Below, in pieces: positions 1 to 12,650 of a stretch of DNA of 64,000 nucleotides. Below the pieces are notes generated by a model. The model was given only the letters and a program-made list of their open reading frames with translations. It was not told the DNA's origin and did not search any database. Source of the stretch: Xylaria sp. FL1777 (Eukaryota; Ascomycota; Sordariomycetes; Xylariales; Xylariaceae); the NCBI GenBank assembly GCA_022578965.1, contig MU400546.1, forward strand, positions 1 through 64,000. The letters are read 5' to 3'. The translations under genes were made by a program, and so were the position numbers. The stretch's first letter is position 1. Each line of letters starts with the position of its first letter.

Positions 1-2818
1 TAAAAAATAGCAAACTTTAAAAAAAAAGCAAAAAAAAAAAAAAATAAGCATATATATATAAACTTAACTGCTAATTATAAAAAGCTTTTCTTTAAGAACT
101 AAAAGCTTTTTAAAAATAGCTTTAAAAAAAAGCTAGTAATTATTAAAAGTTTAAAGTATAAAAAATATTTAGCTTGCTAGCTTTTTTTATAGATTAAAAA
201 ACTAAATATAAAAAATGTTTAGTTAAAAAATATATTGCTTTTTTTAGTTAATGTTTTTTTAAAGTCCGTTTTAAAATTTTATTTTATATAAAAAGAAATA
301 ACTTTTATAAGAAGTTTGTTTTTTAAAAACCTAAAAAAAAAAAAAAAGGTAGTACTAAAAAAGCACTTTAGTTATATGTTTTTTAAAAATAAAAAAACCT
401 ACTAAAACTTATCTTTAAATTTAATTTAATAAATATAAAAAAAAGCAATATATTTAATATATAAAAAATATTATAATAAAAAAGCATTAAAATATTAGTA
501 ATTTATATTATATGTAATTTTAATAGAAGTTTTTTATATTTTTAATTTATTACTAAATAAAAAAGCGCTTAATTTTTAAAGAAAAGCTTTTATAGTATAT
601 TTTGCTACATAAAATTGCTTAATAAACGCAAATAAAATGTTATTTTATATGCTTAAACTAAAAACTAAATATTTAAAGGCATTTTTATAAGCTATAAACT
701 AAATATTAAGATTTATAGCTATAAAAAGTTTTATAATATTAATATAATATTTATTAAAGATTAAAAAACACTGCAAAAATAACAATTTTTGCTTTAATAA
801 GTTTAACGTTATATTTATAAAAAATTTAATAGTTTTAGCAATAAAGCTAAAACTACATAAAAAGTAAAAACCTATAATATAAAAACTAAATATTTAGCAG
901 TTATTATTTATAAAATTCTTAAAAAAACTATTATTAAAAAAAGCTTTAAACAATTATTAAAAAAATAATAATATAAAACATTTTAATGAACTAAAGCTTT
1001 ATAATAAATAAAAGCTAGCTTATTGTTTTTTATTAAGTAAAGTTTTAAAAATAATATATAAAAATAATAAAAAGTAATAGCTAAAAACTTTCTTTTTAAA
1101 ACAATAAACAACTGCTAAAAAAACTTATTAATATAAACAAAGGTATTTAAATCATTAAAAAAAGCTTGCTATTTATAGCTACTATAAAAACTTTTATAAA
1201 ATAAACATTACAAAATAAAAAATTAAAGCTATTTATATTACAAATATTTTTATAAAGCTAAACGTTAAAAAATAGCTAAATAAGCATAAAATAAAAGTTT
1301 TGCTAAATATATTACTTTAGCTATATATAAATAAAAAAGCTAAAGCTTTAAATATAAATATTAAACTTAAGTATAGCTAGTTTATAAAAGATTTTTTTAT
1401 AAATTAGCAAAACATAAAATAAGCTATAATAATTATTATAACTTTTTAAATAAAATATTTTATAATAAAATATTGCTTAAATAATTATTAAATTACTATT
1501 TTTATTAATATTATTTTAAAAGTAGTATATATTTTAAACTTTAAATATGCTACTAATAAAAATAACAAATAAGTTTTTTAAAGATTATAAAAGTATTAAA
1601 TAATAAAGCACTTTAATATAAAAGTTATATTAAGCTATTTTATACTTTTTTGTTTTTATTAACGCAATAATTATATATATAAATTTATTAAAGCTTTATA
1701 TTTATATTATATATTTTATAACTTAATAAGCTAATATTTAAAAAGAAATATTAATAATTAAAAAAGTTATAAATAGCTTATTTAATTTTTAAAAATAAAC
1801 CTTAAAAAGCATTTTAGCTTTAAATTGCAAAAAAATCTACGTTTATTACTTTTAATAAGCGCTAAACTTTATTATTTCTTAAAAAAACTAAAAGCAACTT
1901 TTTTTAGGTTTAATAAGTTAGCTTTTTTACTATTAAGCGCTAAAAATATATAAAATAAAAAAAAAACGCTAAAAAAAAAACTAAAAGTTAATTGTTTTGC
2001 TTTTTTAGTGCTTTTTACTTTAAAGCGCAAAAAAAGTTCCTAGCAAAAAAAACTAATAATTATACTAAAAAAATCTTATTATAAGCAATATAAAAACGTT
2101 TTAATAGTGCAAAGTTATTTTGTTATAAATACTTTTGCAAATATTTTTTTTTTTAAATATAATAAGCTAAATATAAAACTTAGCTAAGCTTAATAGTTTA
2201 AAAAAAAAAAAGTATAAACTTTTTATAAGTACTTTTATAAAAAAAACGCTAAGCATTTTTAAAAGCTTTTGCTTATATATTTAAATACGTAAAAAAGCTA
2301 AAACTAGTTTTAATAAAGCTATAATGCTTTTATAAGTGCTAAAGCTTAAGCTACTTTTAAACGCAGCAAAAAAAATAAAAAAAAACTTATAAAACTAAAT
2401 AAACAAAAAAAAATAATATTAATTTTATTTAAAAAACGCTAATAAAAATAAAAAACTTTATAATTATAAATATTAAAATAAACTAAAAGCAGCTATATTT
2501 TAATAAAAAAAAATTAAAATAAAATAAAATAGCTAAATAAGCTAACTAGCTAATTAAAATAAGTTTAAGCTAAATTATATAGTAAAAATAAAAGTATAAA
2601 TATTGCGCTAAATTTTAAAGTATAAATTTAACTATTATATATAATATAATAAAAATTAGCTATAGTTGCTTTATTTATATTATTAAATAGCTTTTTAATT
2701 AATCGTTTAATTTTTTAATTTATATATAGCTTAATTGCTTAAATATATAAGTTATAACTTATTTTTTTGCAATTAAAGTGTTATAATAAATCTTGCGCAA
2801 TTATACTGCTTTATTTTA
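1..2818 (+). mobile_element. E0: 3' end of the large Gypsy-type LTR element, cut by window edge
   Basis: Positions 1-2514 match the 3' internal part of E2 (about 30,368-32,876) in the same orientation, and 2515-2818 is a complete 304-bp LTR. The element is followed by ATAT, which fits the ATA(C/T) target duplications of E1 and E3. Its left part, with pol and the 5' LTR, lies outside the window, so the duplication cannot be confirmed on the other side. It interrupts the older Gypsy element directly after its reverse-transcriptase remnant at 2819. Confidence 0.85.
2515..2818 (+). repeat. LTR of E0 (3' LTR), 304 bp
   Basis: It starts TAAAATAAAA (TG mutated to TA) and ends GCTTTATTTTA (CA mutated to TA). 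It has the same 304-bp length as the LTRs of E1, E2 and E3. The best preserved ends elsewhere are TGAAATAAAG (3260) and CTTTATTTCA (33180), so the LTR follows the standard TG...CA rule with a 10-bp terminal inverted repeat. Confidence 0.85.
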
Positions 2819-3259
2819 ATATATAACTTTAAAAAATAACAAAAGCATTTAATAAACTTATAAGTATAACTAGAAATTTATAATAGTTATAGCATATATA
2901 AAATGCTATTTTTTATTTATTTTCTTTTTAAATATATAAGTAATAATAAGCATTTTTAAGGTTAATTTTATTAAAGATCTTAGTTTTTAAAATTTTATTA
3001 AGTAGCTTTAAAATAAATAATAAAATATATTAATTTTTACGTATAATTTAATTAAGTTTTTTATAGTTTATATATAAGCGTAAGCTTTTATTTTTTTTAA
3101 GTATAAAAAAAATTAAAGCGTTAGTAAAGCTAATAAACTTTTTAATTTTTTTTGCTTTTAATATTTTATTAAGCTATTTTTATAGTTTTTTTAGCTTATT
3201 TTAAGCTAATAAGTATATAAAAAAATAAAATATAACTATGTTTTCTTTTAGCTTAATAG
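2819..3259 (-). pseudogene. G-old: reverse-transcriptase remnant of an older Ty3/Gypsy element
   Basis: Read on the minus strand, this interval gives a nearly continuous reverse transcriptase N-half: KNKSLRLYINYKKLN (about 3051-3096), then TKIFNKINLKNAYY, and at the far end IFxSYI (2821-2838). These match the family blocks K(K/D)GSLRLCVDYRxLN, AKIFTKLDLRxAYY and FQSYI of fungal Ty3/Gypsy reverse transcriptases, with D/E/G changed to N/K/S and Q/W to stops as RIP would do. The catalytic YxDD block lies beyond the point where E0 interrupts the gene. The frame continues upstream at 33181 after removal of E2. The element is clearly dead. This RT differs from the RT of the large element, so it is a separate family. 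Confidence 0.85.
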
Positions 3260-3470
3260 TGAAATAAAGTAAAGTGGCTAAATAAGCTAATTAGCTAGTT
3301 GGAATAAGTTTAAGTTAAGTTATATAGTAAAAATAAAAGTATAAGTATTGCGCTAAATTTCGAAGTATAAATTTAACTATTACGCTTAATATTATAGAAA
3401 TTAGCTACGGTTGCTTTATTTGTATTATTAGATAGCCTTTTAATTAATTGTTTAATTCTTTAATTTATAC
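3260..3470 (+). repeat. E2 5' LTR, first 211 bp (split by E1)
   Basis: It begins TGAAATAAAGTAAAGTGGC, the least mutated LTR start in the window, preceded by the target duplication ATAG at 3256-3259. It stops after 211 bp at ATAC (3467-3470), where E1 begins. The missing 93 bp are found at 18434-18526, and 211 + 93 = 304, the exact LTR length. E1 is therefore a later insertion into this LTR. Confidence 0.9.
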
Positions 3471-3774
3471 TAAAATAAAGCAGTATAATCGCGCAAGATT
3501 TACTATAACACTTTAATTGCAAGAAAATAAGTTATAACTTATGCATTTAAGCAATTAAGCTATATATAAATTAAAAAATTAAACGATTAATTAAAAGGCT
3601 ATTTAATAATATAAATAAAGCAACTATAGCTAATTTCTATAATATTAAGCGTAATAGTTAAATCTATACTTTAAAATCTAGCGTAATACTTATATTTTTA
3701 TTTCTATTATATAACTTAGCTTAAACTTACTTTAATTAGCTAGTTAGCTTATTTAGCTACTTTATTTTACTTTA
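3471..3774 (-). repeat. E1 3' LTR, 304 bp
   Basis: It starts on the plus strand with TAAAATAAAGCAG and ends ...TTTTACTTTA next to a purine-rich run (AAAAGAAAA on the minus strand), as expected for the polypurine tract before a 3' LTR. It is a complete copy with the same length as the right-hand LTR of E1. Confidence 0.88.
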
Positions 3775-6700
3775 ATTTTCTTTTATTAAAATATAGCTGC
3801 TTTTAGTTTATTTTAATACTTATAATTATAAAGTTCTTTATTTTTATTAGTGTTTTTTAAATAGAGTTAATATTATTTTTTTTTGCTTATTTAGTTCTAT
3901 AAGTTCTTTTTTATTTTTTTTGCTGCGTTTAAAAGTAGCTTAAGCTTTAGCGCTTATAAAAGCATTATAGCTTTATTAAAACTAGTTTTAGCTTTTTTAC
4001 GTATTTAAATATATAAGCAAAAGCCTTTAAAAATACTTAGCGTTTTTTTTGTAAAAGTACTTATAAAAAGTTTATACTTTTTTTTTTTTAAACTATTAAG
4101 CTTAGCTAAGTTTTATATTTAGCTTACTATACTTAAAAAAGAAAATATTTATAAGTATGTTTATAATAAAATAATTTTGCACTATTAAAACATTTTTATA
4201 TTGCTTATAATAAAACTTCTTTAGTATAATTGTTAGTTTTTTTTGTTAGGAACTTTTTTTATGTTTTAAGGTAAAAAGCACTAAAAAAGCAAAACAATTA
4301 ACTTTTAGTTTTTTTTTTAGCGTTTTTTTTTTATTTTATGTATTTTTAGCGCTTAATAATAAAAAAGCTAACTTATTAGATTTAAAAAAAGTTATTTTTA
4401 GTTTTTTTAGGAAATAATAAGGTTTAATGCTTATTAAAAGCAATAAACGTAGATTTTCTTGCAATTTAAAGCTAAAGTACTTTTTAAAGTTTGCTTTTAA
4501 GAATTAAATAAGCTATTTGTAACTTTTTTAATTATTAATACCTTTTTTTAAATATTAGCTCGTTAAGTTATAAAATACGTAATATAAATATAAAGCTTTC
4601 ATAAACTTACATATATAATTATTGCATTAGCAAAAGTAAAAAAGTATAAAATAGCTTAATATAACTTTTATATTAAAGTGCTTTATTGTTTAATACTTTT
4701 GTAATTTTTAGAAAACTTGTTTGTTATTTTTATTAATAGTATGCTTAAAGTTTAAAATATATGCTACTTTTAAAACAGTATTAATAAAAATAGTAATTTA
4801 GTAATTATTTAAGCAATATTTTATTATAAAATATTTTATTTAAGGGGTTATAGCAATTATTGCAGCTTATTTTGCGTTTTATTAGTTTATAAAAAGATTT
4901 TTTATAAATTAGCTATACTTAAGTTTAATACTTATTTTTAGAGCTTTAGCTTTTTTATTTATATATAGCTAAAGTAATATGTTTAGCAAAGCTTTTATTT
5001 TGCGCTTATTTAGCTATTTTTTTACGTTTAGCTTTATAAGGATATTTGTAATATAAACAGCTTTAATTTTCCATTTTATAATGTTTACTTCGTAAAAGTC
5101 TTTATAGCAGCTATAAATAGCAAACCTCCTTTAGTAATTTAAATATTTTTGTTTATACTAATAGGTTTTTTTAGTAGCTATTTATTATTTTAAAAAAAAA
5201 GTTTTTAGTTATTGCTTTTTATTATTTTTATATATTATTTTTAAAACTTTACTTAGCAAAAAACAATAAGCTAGCTTTTATTTATTATAAAGCTTTAGTT
5301 TATTAAAATGTTTTATATTATTATTTTTTTAATAATTGTTTAAAGCTTTTTTTAATAGCAGTTTTTTTAAAGATTTTATAAATAATAACTGCTAAATATT
5401 TAGTTTTAGTACTGCAAGTTTTTATTTTTTATGTAGTTTTAGCTTTATTGCTAAAACTATTAGATTTTTTATAAACATAATATTAAACTTATTAAAGCAA
5501 AAATTGTTATTTTTGCAGTGTTTTTTAATTTTAAATAAGTATTATATTAATATTATAGGACTTTTTATAGCTATAAATTTTAACATTTAGTTTATAGCTT
5601 ATAAAAATGCCTTTAAATATTTAGTTTTTAGTTTAAGTATATAAAGTAGCATTTTATTTGCGTTTATTAAGCAGTTTTATATAATAAAGTATACTATAAG
5701 AACTCTTTTTTAAAAATTAAGCGCTTTTTTATTAAACAACAAGTTAAAAATATAAAAAACTTTTATTAGGATTACGTATAGTATAAACTACTAATATTTT
5801 AATGCTTTTTTATTGCAATACTTTTTATGTATTAAATATATTGCTTTTTTTTATATTTGTTAAACTAAATCTAAAAATAAGTTCTAGCAAATTTTGCTAT
5901 TTTTAAAGAACGCGTAGCTAAAGTGCTTTTTTAGTACTATTTCTTTTCTTTTTTTTAAGTTTCTAAAAAATAAACTCCTTATAAAAATTATTTCTTTTTA
6001 TATAAAATAAAATTTTAAAACAAACTTTAAAAAAACATTAACTAGAAAAAATAATATGTTTTTTAGCTAAACATCCTTTATATTTAGTTCTTTAATTTAC
6101 AAAAAAAGCTAGCAGGCTAAATATTTCTTGTATTTTAAATTTTTAATAATTACTAGCTTTTTTTTAAAGCTATTTTTAAAAAGCCGTTAATTCTTAAAAA
6201 AAAGCTTTTTATAATTAGCAATTAAGTTTATATATATATGTTTATCTTTTTTTTTTTTTGCTTTTTTTTTAAAGTTTGCTATTTTTTGTGCTAGTTGCTT
6301 ATATGCCTTAGTATTAAGTATTAGCCCTTTAAAACTTTTAAGAAAAAATGCCTTTATTTTTAGTTAATTTGCAGTACTAATAACTTCCTTAAAAATAAAG
6401 AATATAATAATTAAAAGCATATGTATATAATAAAAATAATTCTTAATAATATTTAAATATATATATACTTTTATTATGTTTTATAATTAAGTAAAAAATG
6501 CAAGCAAGTTAAAAATTTTAATATAAGTTAAAAGTATAAAAGCAAATAATATAAAAAAGTATAAAATGCAAATATTAATATTAGTATTATTTGTTATATA
6601 TAATTTAATATTTTTAATTGCTAATTTAAGTTATTACTTTTTAGTAATTGCAAGATTTTTTAAATATAAATGCTAAAAGCATTTATGCTAAATATAAAAA

Positions 6701-9450
6701 GTTAAAACTTATTAAGTAAATAAAATAGCAAAATTAAATATAAATAAAAGGTTTAATAAAGCAAATATAATAAAAAGAAAGCTAAAATATATATTCTTAA
6801 ACTAGCATACTTTTTTTTTATAAACTTATTATACTATTTTTAATTTATTAATTAATTATTTTATTGCTAAAATAAATTATTAATTGCTAAATATTCTTAT
6901 AATAATTATTTTTTATATGTTTATGTTAGTATTAATTAAAAAATAAGCAAGTAAAGTAGTTTTAATTAGTTAAGTAGTTACTTTTTAGCTTTTTTTTAAT
7001 ATATTTATAACTTACTTTTTTTAAACATTTATTGCTATTAATAGCAAAGTAAATAACTTAAGCTTTAGTAAGTATAAAAGAAAAGCTTGTTTTTTTTTTT
7101 AATTTGTTTTTTTTCGAATAGTTTTAAAGCTTAAATTTTTTTTGCAATTCTTTTTTTGTATGCTTAAATCTTTAAATTACTTAGTTTACGCTTTTATTAT
7201 AAAGTTTTTGTTTTTAAGTAGCATAATTAATGCTTGCTTAACTAAGCATTTAAAAAATAATTCTTTTATTATTAATAAAGTTTTTAATAATTAAAGAACA
7301 TTATAGCAATTAACTAATATTTAAAAAATTAATACTATTTAGCTAATAAATAGTTATATTTATAATATTTAAAAAGTTAAGTTTACTAATAAGTAATAAA
7401 ATATATATGCTTTTTTTTTTTTTAAACTTTGTTTTTTTTATTTAGCTAACTTTTTTTGTTTTATATAACTAAGCATTAAGCTATTTATAGATCAAAATTC
7501 TTAGTAGTAATGCTAGTAACAAGTATATTTAATAAAAAATTAGTTATAATTTTTTTTATATATGTTATACAAATTAACATATTTAAGCTAGCTTTAGCTA
7601 AATAAAAAAGCAAAAGCATTTAAAATTTTGCTTATTATATATAAAAACAACTAAAAGCAGTTTTTAAAGCAAATATATATATTAAATCTTTTATAATTTT
7701 TGCTAACTTATAACTATATTTATATAGCTATTTAAAATATAAAATGCTATACTTTATAAGCATTATAAACAGTTATTAATAATAGCTAAAAGCAAAAAGT
7801 ATATAAAGCTTTATTTTTTTTTCTTTTGTTATATTATTTTAAAATAAAGGTTTAGTGCATATATTAATTACGCATTTATTATTTAATTATAAAACTGTTT
7901 ATTTTATAAGTTTAAAAGTAATATAGCTAAATATTTTAGAGCTAATATAGTAACTATAGTAGTTAAAAAAGATCTTATGCTTAAAAACTCAAAAAAACAA
8001 ATAGTTTTAACTAGAAATACCTTTGTTTGCTTAACTAAAAAAAGAACTAAATTAAAACATAAATTAAAGCGTTTTTTTTAGGCTAATTTTATTGCTTAGC
8101 TTATTAAATATAATATTAGTAAGCAATATTTTAGTATTGCTTAAAAAATTAGCATAACGCTTAAATATTTAAAGAAATAGCTAAAGAAATAAATCAAATA
8201 AGTTATATAAAGTAAAATAAAATAAAAAAATTAAACGATCTGCTTATATAGCAATGTTTTTTTTAATACAATTTACAATTATTTTTTTTTATTATATAGC
8301 TTATAAATTTTTTTTTAAGCGTAATAAATAAAAAAAAAATAGTTATTATATAAAAAGTTAGGTTATAACATTTATAAAGGCAAATATATAAAACTTTTAT
8401 AACAAAAAAATTAAAAATATATAAAATAAAAATTATTAATACTAGATTGTTAAATTTCCTTTTGTTTTCTTTTTAGTTTTTATTTTTTTAGCCTTATATA
8501 ATTAAATAATTCCGCTTAATTTTTTGTAGCAAGGTTTTATTTTTATTAAGCTTGCTTTAAACTTTGCTTAAACGTTTGCTGTTTTATTAAATGCTTATTA
8601 TTGCTTAATAGTAGCTTTAAATTATTATTAATAGTTTAAGCGCATAAAATATAAACTAGTAACTTTTTAAGGTGTAATAATAGTGTTTTTTGCTTTTTAG
8701 CAGTTCTAAAGTTTTTATTAAGTATTAAATAGTTTGAACTAAAAGCAAAAAAAGCTGTTTAGTTTTAAATAAAAGTAACAAAACAATCAAAAGTAAAAAA
8801 ACTTATACGTAAGCATTAGTATAATAAAATAAACTTAAGTAATTAAAACTAATAAGCAGTTTTTACTTTTGTTTTTTTTATTTTTACGTATTTCTAAAAA
8901 AAAGCAATAATAATTTATATTAAAATTAAGCTGCTTAGCTATTTAAAAAACGTTAAAATAAAATAAAAACTTATATTTTTAGCGTAATAATAAAAAAGGT
9001 GCTAATAAACTAGCTACTGTAAAACTAACAAATATAAAACTAATAAAAAAAAAGCTATAAAAAATACGCTTAGTTTTAAGCAAAAAAAAATAGTTTTATG
9101 CATTATAACTTAATTATATAGATTTATATAATTAGTAAAAATAAAAAACAAAACAATTAGTAAAAAAACAAAAAGTAAAAAAAAAAAAATCTATTATTTT
9201 AGCTTTTATTAGTTATTACTTTTTAAAGTGCTTTATAGTATAATAGCTAAAAAAATAAAATAAGCTGTTATATTTTTTAGCACTTAAAATATTTAAAGCA
9301 CTAAAAGTTATATTATAGCTTTTATAGATTTAAAAAGCTTTTATAACTTGTTATATTTTCTTTATTTTTTATAGCTTAATTGCTATAGCTTTAATTATTA
9401 AAAGCTTTATTGTTTTAGTTTAGTTTTTAATAAATAGCTATAGTACTAAT
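3775..9450 (-). pseudogene. E1: unassigned 3' region between pol and 3' LTR
   Basis: This is the inverted counterpart of 27,200-32,876 in E2. The part nearest the LTR carries the same long frame, read on the minus strand, that is described for E2. The part nearest pol shows no family that can be named. Plus-strand stretches around 7,250-8,300 can also be read with few stops, so the coding strand of that half is uncertain. Confidence 0.45.
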
Positions 9451-12400
9451 AGTTTATATATTAAAGTTAAAATTTTTTGGTTTTTAGTACTTTTAGTTAT
9501 TTTATATAAATTGCTTTAATTTTTTAGAAAAAAACAACTTTTTTAATTCTTTGCTAGTTAGTTCTGCTAATTAATATTGCTTATAATTAACATTTTTTTT
9601 AATTTTATAAAAGCTAATTTATTTGTATAACAGCTTTTTGTTGTTAAACTTATTTATTAAAAGCATAATATTATAAAAAAAAACAAAAAAGCTTTTTTTA
9701 AATGATTGCTTAATTTTATAAGCGTTTTTTTAAAATTTAGCTTTTATAGCTAATTTTCTTTTTTTAGTTATAATTGCCTTAACTTTTATAACATTTTAAT
9801 TATAGCGTTTTAGCTGCTTAACTTTAGCTTTAATAAAATCTTTATAAGAAATAATATTTTGTTACTTAATTACTTTTTATGTTAGTATTACATTTTTTAT
9901 TAGCAAAATTAGCATTTTTTTATATATTAGCTTATATAAGCTGCAGTTATAATAGCATATAAAAATATAATTTGCTTATACTACTAAGTTTAAGTATTTT
10001 AGCTAATTTTTTTTAGTTTTATTTGTTATTTATATAAGGCTTTTTTTTATTAGCTTATAGCTTTCTTTAATAAAGCTTTACGCTTAAAAATAATAAGCTA
10101 AACTATAGTTTATTTTATAGCTTAAAGTATTTACTGCGTTTTTTATTTTTTTTTTAAATTTAAAGCTATTATTATACTTAATTTTAATAAGAACTTTGTA
10201 CTAAAACACGATTTTCTTTTTAATAAATTTAAGTATTTTTAAAAAGTCTATATACTTTAAAAGTTTAGCTTTTAAGTAAGTTGTTATTTTATATTTTGCT
10301 TTTATAATAGCTTTAAATCTATTGCTTAATAATATAATTTATATATTTATAACTTAGGAAACTAAAAAATTTAAAAAGTAATTAAAACAGTGTTTTTTAG
10401 TTTTTTTGCTATTAATAAATTTTTAATAATTAAAGCAACTAACAATTGCAATATAAACGTTTTAATAAAAGCTTTTCTAATAGTATTCTTAAGTTATTTA
10501 TTAAGTTATAAATATTTAGCCTTTATATATTATTTTTTTATAGTTTTTTTTAATGAAAGCTTTTTAAGTTTTTTTGTTATTAATAACTTTTTTTAGCATT
10601 TTTTTAAACTTTGCTTTTTTTTAAAGAATAGACTTATTAACGAAAAATTTAAAAGCTTTTTTTTTAAAGTAATTCTGCTTTTTCTTTGTTATAAGTTTTT
10701 TTAGAACTTGTTTAAAAACAAGATATTTAGTAATTTGCTTGCTTTTTTTACTTTAATTTTCTTTTAAGTATAACAAAAGTTCTGTTTTTTAGTATACTAA
10801 GCTTTTAATTAATTAATTGCTTAATTCTTTATACGTAATAGTAATAGCTATTATATATAATTAAAAATTAATAAAATTTTTTATATTTTTTTTTTAATAA
10901 TTATTTAACTTATTTAATAGCTTAAAAAGTTTTTTAGAAAGCTTATTAGCAGCTATATATTTTTTTTTTAGTATATAGTAAAATATAAAATTAAAAGTTT
11001 TTATATATGCTATTTATTTTGTTAATTAAGCATTTAGTAATGCTAAAAATCTATTGTTTAGCTAAGCTATAAAAACTTTTGTATTAGTTTTTAAATAAAA
11101 TGTAATCTTATAAAAATAGTTGCGCAACTTTTAAAAAGTTTTAATAATAGCAAGCTTTTTTAACTTTATAGCATTATATTTTTTTTTAAGGCTTTTTTAT
11201 ATTTTAAACTTATATTTTGCTAGTTTAATAGCTTTATTAACTTTTTAGTATAAAATAGCGCTTTAGCTAGTTTTAAAAGCATTAACCTTTAGCTAAATAA
11301 GTTTTTTTATATAATTAAAAGTAATAAAAATAAAAGCTATTATAATAGCTTTTTAAAGCTTTTTTATAGCTTTTTTTTGCGGTTCTTTAAAACAAAACAG
11401 CTTATTTTTTTATAATAAAACTATTAATAGTTTTGCAATTATAGCATACTTTTGTATTTATATTTAGTAATATATTATTATTTTTAAAAAAAACTATATT
11501 TCTATAATGTTTTTACAAGTTTTTTATTTAAAAATTTTTACTACTTTTATTTTTATTAAGCTTTTGCTATTAGTACTACATATATAACTAACTATTTTAG
11601 TTGTTTGTTTTGTTTATTTGCTTTTAAGTATGCTAGCTATAATTTTAGCTAATTTAAAATTAAATAGCATAGCATTAAAATTCTTAAAATGTTTTAGCAT
11701 AAACTACTTAATACTTAAAGCAACTTTATAATTATTATACTTAGTAATAAGTTTTTTAACTACTATATTATTAAAAAAAAGTTTGCATTTTATTAATAAT
11801 ATGTTATATAAAACTTTTAATAATACTTTTAAAAATTAAGCTACTAAATTTGTTGCTTTTTATAAAAAAATAGTTATTTAAAAAAAGCTTATTAGTATAA
11901 AAAAAGCAGTTATTACTTAGCTAAAAATAAAAAGTAGTATTTAATTATATTTTAAAAATAAATTAACTATAAAAATTATTTTATATATTATAAACTTTTT
12001 AAAGAACTTATTATAGCTTTAAAGAAAATTAGCATTACATATAGTAACTACGTTTATTTTTATAGCTAAATTAATTAATTAAACTTTTTTACTTTTTTTT
12101 TGTACTAAAAACTAAGCGTTATAATACAAACTATAAGTTTTTTTAAGAACGTTATGCTTAAGTTAAGTTTTTAAAACCTTTATAATAATGTTTTTTAAAA
12201 GCTTAAAAATTAAAATATTGCATATTTGCTATGCTTTATAAAAAACTATTTTAATTTTATAAAAAAAAAAAATCTTATTATATATTTTTTTTATTTTAGA
12301 AAAGTTTTAAAAAAGTGCTATTTTTTTGCAATACTATATTTTAGTTAGCAATGCTGCTTTTTGCTAAATAAAGTTAGTTATATAAAGCTTTTTTAAAAGA

Positions 12401-12650
12401 ACAGCTAATTGTTTAATAGTTAATTAAGTGCTTTTAAAAGTAGTACTAAAATATAAATATATATTTTAATAAATGCTATTTTATTAAAATAGCGCAAAAT
12501 CTTTTAAATAATAGCTTGCTTTTTTTAAAGCTTGCTTTTTTTATTTATAAAATCCAAATAAAACAGTACTATTAAATAGCACGTTATTTTTAAAATAAAT
12601 CTTTTTATTTTTTGTTTTATATATTATATTTAAAATTATTGTTTTATTTT
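9450..12650 (-). pseudogene. E1: degenerate Ty3/Gypsy pol (RT, RNase H, integrase)
   Basis: This is the reverse-complement counterpart of E2 pol (positions of the two copies sum to about 36,653). The reverse-transcriptase catalytic block, read on the minus strand at 11781-11767, is L-F-F-N-N, where the family has (F/Y)xDD and RIP turned Asp into Asn. Integrase lies to the left and the RT start to the right. The frame is broken by many TAA/TAG codons. Limits are approximate because no start or stop codon survives. Confidence 0.75.

Noticed and set aside
10390..10596. Short AT-rich open frames in the repeat block (10390-10596, 25897-26263, 46733-46978, 24814-25035 minus, 32187-32405)
   Set aside because: The first four groups lie antisense to the decayed pol gene; their Leu/Ile/Phe-rich translations are what the reverse strand of RIP-mutated coding DNA gives. 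32187-32405 is only an open segment of the longer decayed frame. None is an independent gene.
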